Positions 23,953-30,673 of a stretch of DNA of 34,899 bases are shown in pieces (the stretch's first letter is position 1; each line of letters starts with the position of its first letter). The translations under genes and the position numbers were made by a program. Source of the stretch: Nitrospirota bacterium (GTDB lineage: Bacteria; Nitrospirota; Thermodesulfovibrionia; Thermodesulfovibrionales; Dissulfurispiraceae); contig JAJYVD010000022.1 in assembly GCA_021792185.1 (NCBI GenBank), forward strand, positions 1 to 34,899, read 5' to 3'. Under the pieces are notes generated by a model. The model saw only the letters and a list, made by a program, of their open reading frames with translations, searched no databases and was not told the DNA's origin.

Positions 23953-24762
23953 TCAATGTTTATGGAATAAATAATGCGAATGTATATGCCTGTGAGCGGA
24001 CGGGCCGTGGCAGTGCATATGCTCATGAACAAGGTTCACCTTTAAGAGCAATTCCTCGTCTTTTAAAATATCTTCCGCGCTGCCTGTTTTTTCGAGCCGG
24101 TGTTCTTCCGAAAGCACAGCCACGCTGCAATGAAGTTCGTCCACCAGTGATAAATCATGGGTCGCAATAACAATGGTTTTCCCAGCCTCGCCGAGCGCAA
24201 AGAGCAACTCAACGAGGAAACACTGCGTCCTCGGATCGAGGCCGTTTGTGGGCTCGTCAAAGAGCATTACTTCCGGGTTTATGGTCAATACAGAGCCTAT
24301 CGCGACCCTTTTTTTCTCACCGCCTGAAAGCATATATGAGGGTCTGTCCCTAAGATTTTCTATATTCAGCATCTGCATCACTTCGTGCGCTCTGTCCAGC
24401 GCTTCTCCTTCACTAATTCCAAGTTGCAAAGGTCCGTAAAGAAGCTCGTCAAGAACATTAGGACAGAATAATTGCACATCAGAGTCCTGAAATACATACC
24501 CTACCCCCCCCCGGAAAAATTTAAGTAGTCCTTTATCCTTTAAAGTCTTCTCCGATACCTCTTTGTCTCTGAAAAACACGCGCCCACTTGAAGGATATAT
24601 GAGGCCGTTCATTATCTGAAGAAGCGTAGATTTTCCACTGCCGTTCGCGCCTATGACGGCAAACCTCTCACCCTCTTTTATTGAAAGACTTACATCCTCA
24701 ATAGCAGGGATTTTGCCGTAATATTTATAGCTCACATTTTCTACTCTTATAATATTCTCCAT
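23953..24762 (-). CDS. cbiO: Cobalt ECF transporter ATPase CbiO
   Basis: 269 residues using the start MENIIRVENVSYKYYG, which has GGGAG just upstream; the longer frame to 24801 runs into a palindromic element. ABC ATPase motifs are complete: Walker A GANGSGKST (residues 38-46), Q-loop YVFQDSD, signature LSGGEKKRVAIG, Walker B VMLFDEPTNGLDP, and ATHD. The last ~24 residues are extremely His-rich (VHEHMHCHGPSAHRHIHSHY), a likely metal-binding tail. A run of nine C (24504-24512; G9 in the coding strand) lies within the gene before YVFQ. It powers cobalt import by CbiMNQ. Confidence 0.95.
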   Translation of the reverse strand: MENIIRVENVSYKYYGKIPAIEDVSLSIKEGERFAVIGANGSGKSTLLQIMNGLIYPSSGRVFFRDKEVSEKTLKDKGLLKFFRGGVGYVFQDSDVQLFCPNVLDELLYGPLQLGISEGEALDRAHEVMQMLNIENLRDRPSYMLSGGEKKRVAIGSVLTINPEVMLFDEPTNGLDPRTQCFLVELLFALGEAGKTIVIATHDLSLVDELHCSVAVLSEEHRLEKTGSAEDILKDEELLLKVNLVHEHMHCHGPSAHRHIHSHYLFHKH

Positions 24763-24781
24763 AGCACTCCCGTTATATATT

Positions 24782-24915
24782 CGAAGCATAGGATAAGGCA
24801 TTGAAGCGGCTTCGGCTAACTCCTAATGATCCACGGACGACAATGTAGACTGTGAATCGGAGAAAGGCTTGGATGCCTTTCGAGAATGAGCGGAAATACC
24901 TTGTCCTATGCTTCG
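24782..24915 (-). ncRNA. Multi-hairpin structured element, copy 1 (cbiQ-cbiO spacer)
   Basis: The element fills the cbiQ-cbiO gap. On the minus strand (the operon's sense) it has a 21-bp closing stem (CGAAGCATAGGACAAGGTAT paired with ATGCCTTATCCTATGCTTCG, one mismatch), a hairpin GAAAGGC-AUCCAA-GCCUUUC, a hairpin CUCC-GAUUCAC...GUGGAUC..GGAG, and GAAG-CCG-CUUC. A second copy at 32732-32861 shares the internal blocks CCGCTYATTCTCG, GCATCCA and GCCGAAGYCGCTTCA but has a different, still paired, closing stem. Could be a structured RNA or a palindromic mobile repeat. Confidence 0.7.
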
Positions 24916-24924
24916 TTACCATAA

Positions 24925-25773
24925 TCAAATCCATAAAAATATAATGCCGGCTGAAAACAATGCAAATCCCGCAGCCGCATCCAGCTTATTCATTTTTTTA
25001 AAGCCGTAAAGCATAACGGTATCCGAAAAACCTCTTGCAATCATAGCATTAAAAACATCTTCGCATCTCTGCCGGCTCTTTTTAAACATGAACGCAATCC
25101 TCCCGGCAACCCATCTCCTCGCGTCTTTGCTGCTTACTCCTGACGCGGTCCTGCTCTTCTTTGCGAGATACATATCCTCTATTGTCTTCGCAAAAATAAA
25201 AATATATTTATACGTAAGGGTTATGATCATTAAAACCGCATCAGGCACTTTTAACACTTTCAATGCCCTGATAATGTCTGCAAACGGCGTGGTATAGAGA
25301 ACAAGAAAAGACAACGACACCGAGTTTATAACCCTGAGTGTAAGCATCGCGACTACCGAAATGCCCTCTCCGGTAATGCCGATAGTTGCGGGAATATGGT
25401 ATATCCAGAGATCATAGGGTTTTGAAAAATGTATTAGAGGCAGGATAATATCTCCTTTTGTGATAACATTGAAAGCAGAAGGCAGGGCAATAAGAAAACC
25501 GAAAACGAATCCTAAAAAAAGGACTCTGCCGTAGAAATTCAAAATGTTTAATCTCGATGCGAATGTCAGGCCGAAAACAAAAAAAGCTATCGCAATTTCA
25601 GGCAGCAGTTCCCGTTTCAGGCTTACTATAACGATAAAAAAAATCAGGAAAAGCACTTTTATCCGCGCGTCAAGCCTCTGAAAAAATCCGTTTTCGGATG
25701 CCGATTCCCATTGGACATAACCGGTCTTAATGACCTTTCCTAAATGCTCTATGCCGCTTTCTATAAAAGACAT
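24925..25773 (-). CDS. cbiQ: Cobalt ECF transporter transmembrane protein CbiQ
   Basis: 282 residues from MSFIESGIEHLG; a GTG four codons upstream is possible but lacks a ribosome site, whereas AAAGG precedes this ATG. About six membrane helices; the cytoplasmic segment around ALKVLKVPDAVLMIITLTYKYIFIFAKTIED...KSRTASG is the coupling region typical of the CbiQ/EcfT family that docks CbiO. It transfers ATP-driven movement to CbiM for cobalt entry. Downstream is the multi-hairpin element, then cbiO. Confidence 0.93.
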   Translation of the reverse strand: MSFIESGIEHLGKVIKTGYVQWESASENGFFQRLDARIKVLFLIFFIVIVSLKRELLPEIAIAFFVFGLTFASRLNILNFYGRVLFLGFVFGFLIALPSAFNVITKGDIILPLIHFSKPYDLWIYHIPATIGITGEGISVVAMLTLRVINSVSLSFLVLYTTPFADIIRALKVLKVPDAVLMIITLTYKYIFIFAKTIEDMYLAKKSRTASGVSSKDARRWVAGRIAFMFKKSRQRCEDVFNAMIARGFSDTVMLYGFKKMNKLDAAAGFALFSAGIIFLWI

Positions 25774-25791
25774 TTTACCTTTCACCTGAAC

Positions 25792-25844
25792 GCAGGGTTG
25801 GGTTGAAGCGACTAATTATTTTGCAAAAGTCAGCTTAACTCTGC
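25792..25844. repeat. 53-bp hairpin repeat upstream of cbiQ
   Basis: The ends GCAGGGTTGGGTTGA and TCAGCTTAACTCTGC can pair over 15 positions when G-U pairs are allowed (plus-strand RNA). The centre CGACTAATTATTTTGCAAAA resembles the end of the 163-bp element at 23778-23940, suggesting a shortened relative. Confidence 0.6.
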
Positions 25845-25851
25845 TGATCGC

Positions 25852-26208
25852 CTAACTCTTCTTTAGCAAGAGCCTTGAAATTAAATAGACCACACCGCCC
25901 ACAAGGACTATACCCAGAATCCCCGAAATAATATAAGAGAAAATCTGAACCGTAAGCGAGGCATCCTCTCCTCCGAGATTATAATCGGTTATCGGCGCCT
26001 TCCATATATCCGTCAGCTTCTTCAATCCTTCCGGCACATATCCTAAAACCTTTTCCAGTGTGTCAGTTCCCCATTCTCCCCACGCGTCTCCAGCTTTGAA
26101 TTTCTCGGGAAGGATAATGCCGAGCGGCGACAGCAAGGCCATTATGATAAGCCATATCCAGAGTTTTTTCTGAAATGGCGTTATTTTTTTCTTATTTTGA
26201 TTTTCCAT
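25852..26208 (-). CDS. cbiN: CbiN/PDGLE-type cobalt transporter accessory protein
   Basis: 118 residues from MENQNKKKITPFQKKL. Two membrane helices (LWIWLIIMALLSPLGIIL near the start, and IFSYIISGILGIVLVGGVVYLISRLLL at the end) enclose an extracytoplasmic loop with DAWGEWGTDTLEKVLGYVPEG, the pattern of the CbiN/PDGLE family needed for CbiM activity. The start was moved from an upstream ATG at 26250 because AGGAG lies eight nt before this one; that ribosome site is itself part of a 7-nt repeat array. Confidence 0.85.
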   Translation of the reverse strand: MENQNKKKITPFQKKLWIWLIIMALLSPLGIILPEKFKAGDAWGEWGTDTLEKVLGYVPEGLKKLTDIWKAPITDYNLGGEDASLTVQIFSYIISGILGIVLVGGVVYLISRLLLKKS

Positions 26209-26242
26209 AGCCCATCTCCTATTGCCTATCGCCTTGTATTGC
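26206..26242 (-). repeat. 7-nt-unit array spanning the cbiM stop and cbiN ribosome site
   Basis: On the coding strand GGCGATA, GGCAATA, GGAGATG, GGCTATG run in tandem. They encode the last residues of CbiM (GDRQ-stop), supply the AGGAG ribosome site and end in the cbiN ATG. Confidence 0.85.
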
Positions 26243-26905
26243 ATAAACAACTTCCGGCTCGTGCTTGATAAAATATTTAAGCAGCATGGCTGTTATTACG
26301 CCTTCTATTATCCCGAACAATAACAGGTGTTCCAATGCCATCACCGGAACGGCAACGGACAGCGGATAAGGCGCGTAAAGAGGCCTGCCGTCAGAAGCAG
26401 ATGCGATCAAAGGCTGAATTCCGAACTCGACGGCGGTAACTATCGCGCTTAAAGAAAGTCCGATATATCCCGCAAAAAAACCGGCCGCATACAACCGTTT
26501 CGCGCTGTCAGATTTCCCCTTTATAAGTTTGAATGCCCAATATGATACAAAAGGCATTACTACCGCCATATTAAAGCAGTTTGCTCCAATGGCCGTTATC
26601 CCGCCGTCTCCAAACACAATAGCCTGAATTATTAGAGCTACGGATACCGCTATTACCGCTGTCCATGGCCCTAAAAGAAGCGCTGCAATGCCCGCGCCCA
26701 CGGCATGTCCGGTGGTTCCCCCGGGAATAGGAATATTGAACATCTGGATGATAAAAGAAAAGGCCGCTGCCATAGCGAGATATGGAATATGCTTGACTGA
26801 AAGCTCGCTCTTAAGCTTTCTAAGGGCGATTGCCCAAAAAGCGAACGACGCGCCGTAAAGCGGCACATAGGTCTGCGGGCTCAAATATCCGTCCGGAATA
26901 TGCAT
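26219..26905 (-). CDS. cbiM: Cobalt ECF transporter substrate-binding membrane protein CbiM
   Basis: 228 residues. The N-terminal MHIPDGYLSP is the CbiM signature: the free amino end and His2 form the metal site in this family. Six to seven helices follow, with NIPIPGGTTGHAVGAGIAALLLGPW and FGDGGITAIGANCFNMAVV conserved. GGAG lies upstream of the ATG. It is the first gene of cbiMNQO and has a leader with a hairpin-plus-T-run that could be an attenuator. Confidence 0.95.
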   Translation of the reverse strand: MHIPDGYLSPQTYVPLYGASFAFWAIALRKLKSELSVKHIPYLAMAAAFSFIIQMFNIPIPGGTTGHAVGAGIAALLLGPWTAVIAVSVALIIQAIVFGDGGITAIGANCFNMAVVMPFVSYWAFKLIKGKSDSAKRLYAAGFFAGYIGLSLSAIVTAVEFGIQPLIASASDGRPLYAPYPLSVAVPVMALEHLLLFGIIEGVITAMLLKYFIKHEPEVVYAIQGDRQ

Positions 26906-26930
26906 AAATTTCTCCGTTTAAAACGAAAAT

Positions 26931-26984
26931 AAAAAAGCCACGAAGGCTTTTTTAGGCCTGCTGGCCTATAGAGCCTTCGTGGCT
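26931..26984 (-). terminator. Terminator-like hairpin in the cbiM leader (possible attenuator)
   Basis: AGCCACGAAGGCT (26936-26948) and AGCCTTCGTGGCT (26972-26984) pair perfectly over 13 bp around an inner TAGGCC-TGCT-GGCCTA hairpin; on the minus strand a run of Ts follows. Since no minus-strand gene lies upstream, it acts in the cbiM leader. Each arm also folds alone (GAGCC-ACGAA-GGCUC and AAGCC-UUCGU-GGCUU), giving an alternative three-hairpin fold. Confidence 0.65.
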
Positions 26985-27000
26985 CTAATATTCTGCAAAA

Positions 27001-27030
27001 AGAATAGCATCACAAAAAATCATTTGTCAA
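27001..27030 (-). promoter_or_regulatory. Candidate cbiM promoter
   Basis: On the minus strand TTGACA (27025-27030) and TATTCT (27001-27006) are 18 nt apart. Transcription would start about 26994, just before the leader hairpin. Match is by consensus only. Confidence 0.5.
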
Positions 27031-27062
27031 TAGAAAAAAACTCAAGTAAAATAAGTCTTACA

Positions 27063-28349
27063 ATGAAGGATGCCCTTTTAAAACTATTCGTAGACTTCTC
27101 TGAAAAACACAGCCTTATTGATAACGCATTCATTGTAGGCGGATCTGTCAGGGATATTCTTTTAGGCAATGAGATTAAGGACATCGATATCGCCGTAAAA
27201 GGGGATTCGCTTAATATCGCAAGGAAATTTGCGGAAGAGACCGGCGGTTCGTTCGTGCTTCTCGACGCGGAATTCCAAATAGCGCGGGTGGTAAAAGACG
27301 GCTCTTTTCTGGACATCTCCGTTATGAGGGGAGACTCAATTCATGACGACCTTTCCGAGAGGGACATAACTATAAATGCGATGGCAATACCGCTAAAGAA
27401 CAGTTATGAGTTAAGAGTTAAGAGTTATGAGTCAAAAAACTCCAAACTCCAAACTCTAAACTCTAAACTCTTTCTCATAGACCCGTATGACGGGAGGGAT
27501 GATCTTTCTAACAGAATTATCAGGATGGTGTCGGAGGAAAACCTTATAAAAGATCCCCTGAGGATTCTCAGGATCTACCGATTCAGCGCCGAATTGGATT
27601 TTTTTATAGAAGCAGACACCTTAGACACAGCCGGAAGGCTTTCTCCGCTGATAAGCTCTGTTGCCGCTGAAAGAATAACCGAAGAACTGAGGCATATACT
27701 CAGGCTTGGTGATTCATATACCACGATTAAAACAATGAGCAATAAGGGCACACTGCAGCGTATATTTCCCGAACTTAAAGAGGACTTCGTAGTTCACAAT
27801 TTAGAATTATACAAAAATGTCGAGGATATTTTGAATAATTTCTCCCGCTTCATGCTTCCGGATTTAAAAAAAATATGCCTTAAGCTGTCCACATTTTTCA
27901 CCGATGCGGACACAGCTAAAAATGCGTCCATACGGCTGAAGATGTCGAAGAAAGAGGTGGAGTTTGTTCATAAGATGGTATCGAACCACCGCCGCATTCT
28001 AAGTCAATACGAAGAATACAACGGTGATTTTGATGAGATTGTATCGATAAGGCTTTTAAAGGAATTCAGGGATGAAATATATCCGCTGATAATCCTCACT
28101 ATTGCACAAATGCCTGATATTACAAATTTCTGCGAGAAACTGCTATCGTTTTATGAAAAAATATTTAAAGAGAGAATGAAGCTCCTTCCGGTTATCACAG
28201 GCGGCGACCTGATGAGAGAATTAAACTTAAAACCGTCCCCATCATTCAAGAAAATACTTACTGCAGTAGAGGATATGGTCTTAGAGGGAAAAATAACCTC
28301 CTCCAAAGAGGCGCTGAGAACTGCCCGCAGGATACTAAAAACAGAATGA
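27063..28349 (+). CDS. cca: CCA-adding enzyme / poly(A) polymerase family nucleotidyltransferase
   Basis: 428 residues from MKDALLKLFVDF; a longer GTG frame to 26979 runs into the cbiM leader hairpin and is rejected. The catalytic head has VGGSVRDILLG (Gly26-Gly27) and the metal-binding DID (Asp40, Asp42), followed by RDITINAMA and DPLRILRIYRFSAEL, typical of class II tRNA nucleotidyltransferases that add or repair tRNA 3' CCA. Whether it is a CCA-, A- or CC-adding form cannot be told. Residues ~114-136 are an in-frame heptamer-repeat insertion just before LIDPYDG. No good ribosome site is visible. Confidence 0.9.
   Translation: MKDALLKLFVDFSEKHSLIDNAFIVGGSVRDILLGNEIKDIDIAVKGDSLNIARKFAEETGGSFVLLDAEFQIARVVKDGSFLDISVMRGDSIHDDLSERDITINAMAIPLKNSYELRVKSYESKNSKLQTLNSKLFLIDPYDGRDDLSNRIIRMVSEENLIKDPLRILRIYRFSAELDFFIEADTLDTAGRLSPLISSVAAERITEELRHILRLGDSYTTIKTMSNKGTLQRIFPELKEDFVVHNLELYKNVEDILNNFSRFMLPDLKKICLKLSTFFTDADTAKNASIRLKMSKKEVEFVHKMVSNHRRILSQYEEYNGDFDEIVSIRLLKEFRDEIYPLIILTIAQMPDITNFCEKLLSFYEKIFKERMKLLPVITGGDLMRELNLKPSPSFKKILTAVEDMVLEGKITSSKEALRTARRILKTE
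27402..27470 (+). repeat. Two-armed inverted heptamer-repeat element inside cca
   Basis: 69 bp, a multiple of three. The left arm has units AGTTATG, AGTTAAG, AGTTAAG, AGTTATG; the right arm AACTCCA, AACTCCA, AACTCTA, AACTCTA. The arms are largely complementary (GAGTTAAG against GAGTTTAG), so the segment can fold as a hairpin. Translated as SYELRVKSYESKNSKLQTLN and onward, inserted between AIPLKN and LIDPYDG. Confidence 0.92.
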
Positions 28350-28393
28350 TATAAATCATACACCGTTTAAAGCCGGTCCGAGTAAAATTAACT

Positions 28394-29395
28394 ATGGAAA
28401 AAACAGACCGTTCATACGTCAGGAAAATACGATACGCCGTTCAATGGGCTATATTCTTCATGGTCGCATATGCGGGCTATAAATTCTATATCTTCGCGCA
28501 GGCGCTGGAACAGGGACTGATACCGTCCGTAAGCCGTCCGCCGTCTATTGAAGGGTTCATGCCGATAGGCGCATTAATGGCGCTCAAGCTCTGGATTACG
28601 GAAGGAATATTCGACCCCCTACATCCGGCCGCTCTTATTATCTTTCTCGGCGCACTGCTCGTTTCCCTCTTATTAAAAAAATCCTTCTGCGGATGGATAT
28701 GCCCGGTAGGAACCGTTTCGGATGCCGTATGGAAAGGCGGCAGAAAAATATTCGGTAAAAACTTTGCAATCACGAAATATATCGATTACCCTCTGAGGGC
28801 TTTAAAATATATCCTTATGGCATTCTTCCTTTATGTCATTATCATAAAAATGTCGCCCATCCAAATAGTCGAATTTTTGAATACACCCTACTGGAAGATT
28901 TCGGACATAAAATTATTAAAGTTTTTTACGGAGATGTCCCTCACCACAAAAATTACCTTGATCACCCTGTTCGGAATGTCCCTTTTATACAAAAATTTCT
29001 GGTGCAGATATTTATGTCCATACGGCGGTTTGCTCGGATTATTGAGCGTACTAAGCCCCATAAAGATAAAAAGAAATGATGCCGCATGTATTCAATGCGG
29101 CCTATGCTCTAAGAACTGCCCTTCGCTCCTTCCTGTGGATAAAAAAGATACTGTCCGCTCGCCTGAATGCACCGGATGCCTCACCTGCGTAAGTCATTGC
29201 CCCGCAAAGCACGTGCTCGATACGGCTTTACCGGCAAGAACAGCGATTACTCCGGAAATCTTCATTTCCGGAGTAATCGCGCTGTTCTTCGGACTTGTCT
29301 TGATTGCCAAACTGACAGGAAAATGGCATTCATCCATAACCTACGAAGAACTCCTCTCGCTGATGCCGATCATCCATACCCTTGCCCATCCATAA
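28394..29395 (+). CDS. 4Fe-4S polyferredoxin membrane protein (NapH/NosR/CcoG-like)
   Basis: 333 residues with about five membrane helices. Two loop motifs CGWICPVG and CRYLCPYG mark the NapH/NosR/RdxA class, and two [4Fe-4S] ferredoxin motifs follow (CIQCGLCSKNCP, CTGCLTCVSHCP). Such proteins pass electrons between the quinone pool and periplasmic or membrane partners. No nap, nos or cco genes are adjacent, so the partner is unknown. A 24-bp inverted duplication (29236-29289) encodes the junction into the last helix (ITPEIFISGVIALFF). Transcribed in line with cca. Confidence 0.88.
   Translation: MEKTDRSYVRKIRYAVQWAIFFMVAYAGYKFYIFAQALEQGLIPSVSRPPSIEGFMPIGALMALKLWITEGIFDPLHPAALIIFLGALLVSLLLKKSFCGWICPVGTVSDAVWKGGRKIFGKNFAITKYIDYPLRALKYILMAFFLYVIIIKMSPIQIVEFLNTPYWKISDIKLLKFFTEMSLTTKITLITLFGMSLLYKNFWCRYLCPYGGLLGLLSVLSPIKIKRNDAACIQCGLCSKNCPSLLPVDKKDTVRSPECTGCLTCVSHCPAKHVLDTALPARTAITPEIFISGVIALFFGLVLIAKLTGKWHSSITYEELLSLMPIIHTLAHP
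29236..29289 (+). repeat. Near-perfect inverted duplication inside the polyferredoxin gene
   Basis: Arms of 24-26 bp around a 4-nt loop CTTC. The inner 17 bp (GCGATTACTCCGGAAAT and its complement, 29243-29259 and 29264-29280) are perfect; the outer AAGAACAGC also pairs, with one 2-nt bulge. This is far longer than codon constraints would require. Confidence 0.95.
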
Positions 29396-29447
29396 CATTC
29401 CCATAACCCGCAGCCAAATTATTTGATATGGATGGCAGGTGGTCTGA

Positions 29448-29572
29448 AAAGCCTTTAATAGCGATACCTCAGAGCCGAACCCTCGCGCCGTTTAAGGGCA
29501 AATTCAGTATCACCTTTTGCATTCAACAGAGAAACAGGCAATATGGTTTCTCATCGCATTATTAAAGGCTTT
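29448..29572 (-). repeat. Palindromic dispersed repeat, copy 2
   Basis: Inverted relative to copy 1 at 14411-14536. Ends AAAGCCTTTAATA / TATTAAAGGCTTT pair perfectly; compared with copy 1 one G-C pair has become A-T on both arms. Shared blocks GTTGAATG, GGTGATACTGAA and GGCGCGAGGGTTCG are in the same order and spacing. An internal hairpin GAGAAAC...GTTTCTC is clearer here than in copy 1. It lies in the 273-bp gap before the GalT-like gene; the rest of that gap holds only a possible -10 TATATT. Confidence 0.88.
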
Positions 29573-29668
29573 GAGGAATACCTGTCATCTATGATTACGG
29601 ATTATGGACATTCCACATTAAATGCTGGATATGCTATATTGTTAAATAAAAGCCGGGGGAGGTAGTTT

Positions 29669-30673
29669 ATGCCTGAACTTAGATTAAATCTGATAACCCG
29701 CGAATGGGTAATCATCGCCAAAGAAAAAAGAAAAAATCCCGTTGATTTCGTAAACGCAAAAGAAAGGAAGAAACATCCCGAGATGCTCCAAACATGTCCT
29801 TTCTGTCCCGGCAATGAATCCAAAACACCGGACGAGATATATAGAATCAAAGACGAAAAAGGCTGGCTTATTAGGGTAGTGCCGAACAAATTCTCGGTGC
29901 TCTCAAAGGACGGCGACAGATCGAGGATAAATACGGAATTGAAAAAAACCGTGAACGGGGTCGGCATACACGAGGTTGTCATAGAAACCCCTTTTCATAA
30001 TCTCACAATCGCCACTATGCCGGCAGACCACCTGAAAGAGGTAATTCAGACGTACAAGGAAAGGTTTATCGAGGCATACAAAGACAAACGCGTTGAGAAT
30101 GTGATCATCTTTAAAAACGACGGGTCAAACGCAGGCACGCCCATCGAACATTCCATAGCGCATATCGTAGGCATCCCGATCACTCCGAGACGCGTAAGGA
30201 ACAGGATCGAAAACGCCATGAAATTCTTTGACGATACCGGCGACTGCCTGATGTGCAAAACCGTCATCGATGAACTCAGCGAGAGGGCAAGAATATTGTT
30301 CGATACCGAACACTTCATATCGTTCATACCTTACGCTGCGCTTTCTCCGTTCCATACATGGATATTCCCAAAAAGGCATTCGGGTTCATTCGCCGATATC
30401 CGTTCGGAAGAAATATGGGACCTTGCCTTAAACCTGAAACTTACGATGGGCTCGCTTTTTTACGGGCTTGAAAATCCGGACTATAACTATGTAATAAGGT
30501 CGGGAAGCCCATCTCACGCGAATTCGGAATTCATACACTGGTATATAAGCATAGTCCCGAGAGTCGCTACGGTATCCGGCTTTGAACTCGGCACAGGAAT
30601 ATACATAAATCCGCTGCCGCCGGAAGCGGCTGCGGATTTTTTAAGGAGCGTAAGGATACCGCATGAACGATGA
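29669..30673 (+). CDS. GalT-like (galactose-1-phosphate uridylyltransferase family) protein with altered active site
   Basis: 334 residues, usual family length, GGGAGG ribosome site. The zinc ligands of the GalT fold look retained: Cys43/Cys46 (CPFCPGNE), His110 (PFHNLTIATMP) and His161. The catalytic HPHxQ motif, however, reads HSIAH (His161-Ser-Ile163-Ala-His165): the nucleophilic histidine is replaced by Ile and the glutamine by His. The second-half motif is HWYISIVPR instead of HWHIEI. Its stop overlaps the response-regulator start by 11 nt. It may be a nucleotidyltransferase or phosphorylase of other specificity, or non-catalytic; a galactose role should not be assumed. Confidence 0.85.
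   Translation: MPELRLNLITREWVIIAKEKRKNPVDFVNAKERKKHPEMLQTCPFCPGNESKTPDEIYRIKDEKGWLIRVVPNKFSVLSKDGDRSRINTELKKTVNGVGIHEVVIETPFHNLTIATMPADHLKEVIQTYKERFIEAYKDKRVENVIIFKNDGSNAGTPIEHSIAHIVGIPITPRRVRNRIENAMKFFDDTGDCLMCKTVIDELSERARILFDTEHFISFIPYAALSPFHTWIFPKRHSGSFADIRSEEIWDLALNLKLTMGSLFYGLENPDYNYVIRSGSPSHANSEFIHWYISIVPRVATVSGFELGTGIYINPLPPEAAADFLRSVRIPHER

Noticed and set aside
24763-24801. Upstream ATG extending cbiO (MPYPMLRIYNGSA)
   Set aside because: The extension is encoded by the closing stem of the structured element; GGGAG sits directly before the ATG at 24762.
24782-24915. Integron attC site
   Set aside because: Size and imperfect palindrome fit, but the terminal core-site motifs (GTTRRRY / RYYYAAC) are not at the ends and no integrase or cassettes are present.
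26906-26994. NiCo or cobalamin riboswitch upstream of cbiM
   Set aside because: None of the conserved blocks of either class could be found; only the hairpin alternation is visible.
26979-27062. Longer N-terminus for cca starting at a GTG
   Set aside because: It would begin inside the cbiM leader hairpin and adds residues unlike any Cca start; MKDALLKLF at 27063 matches the family better.
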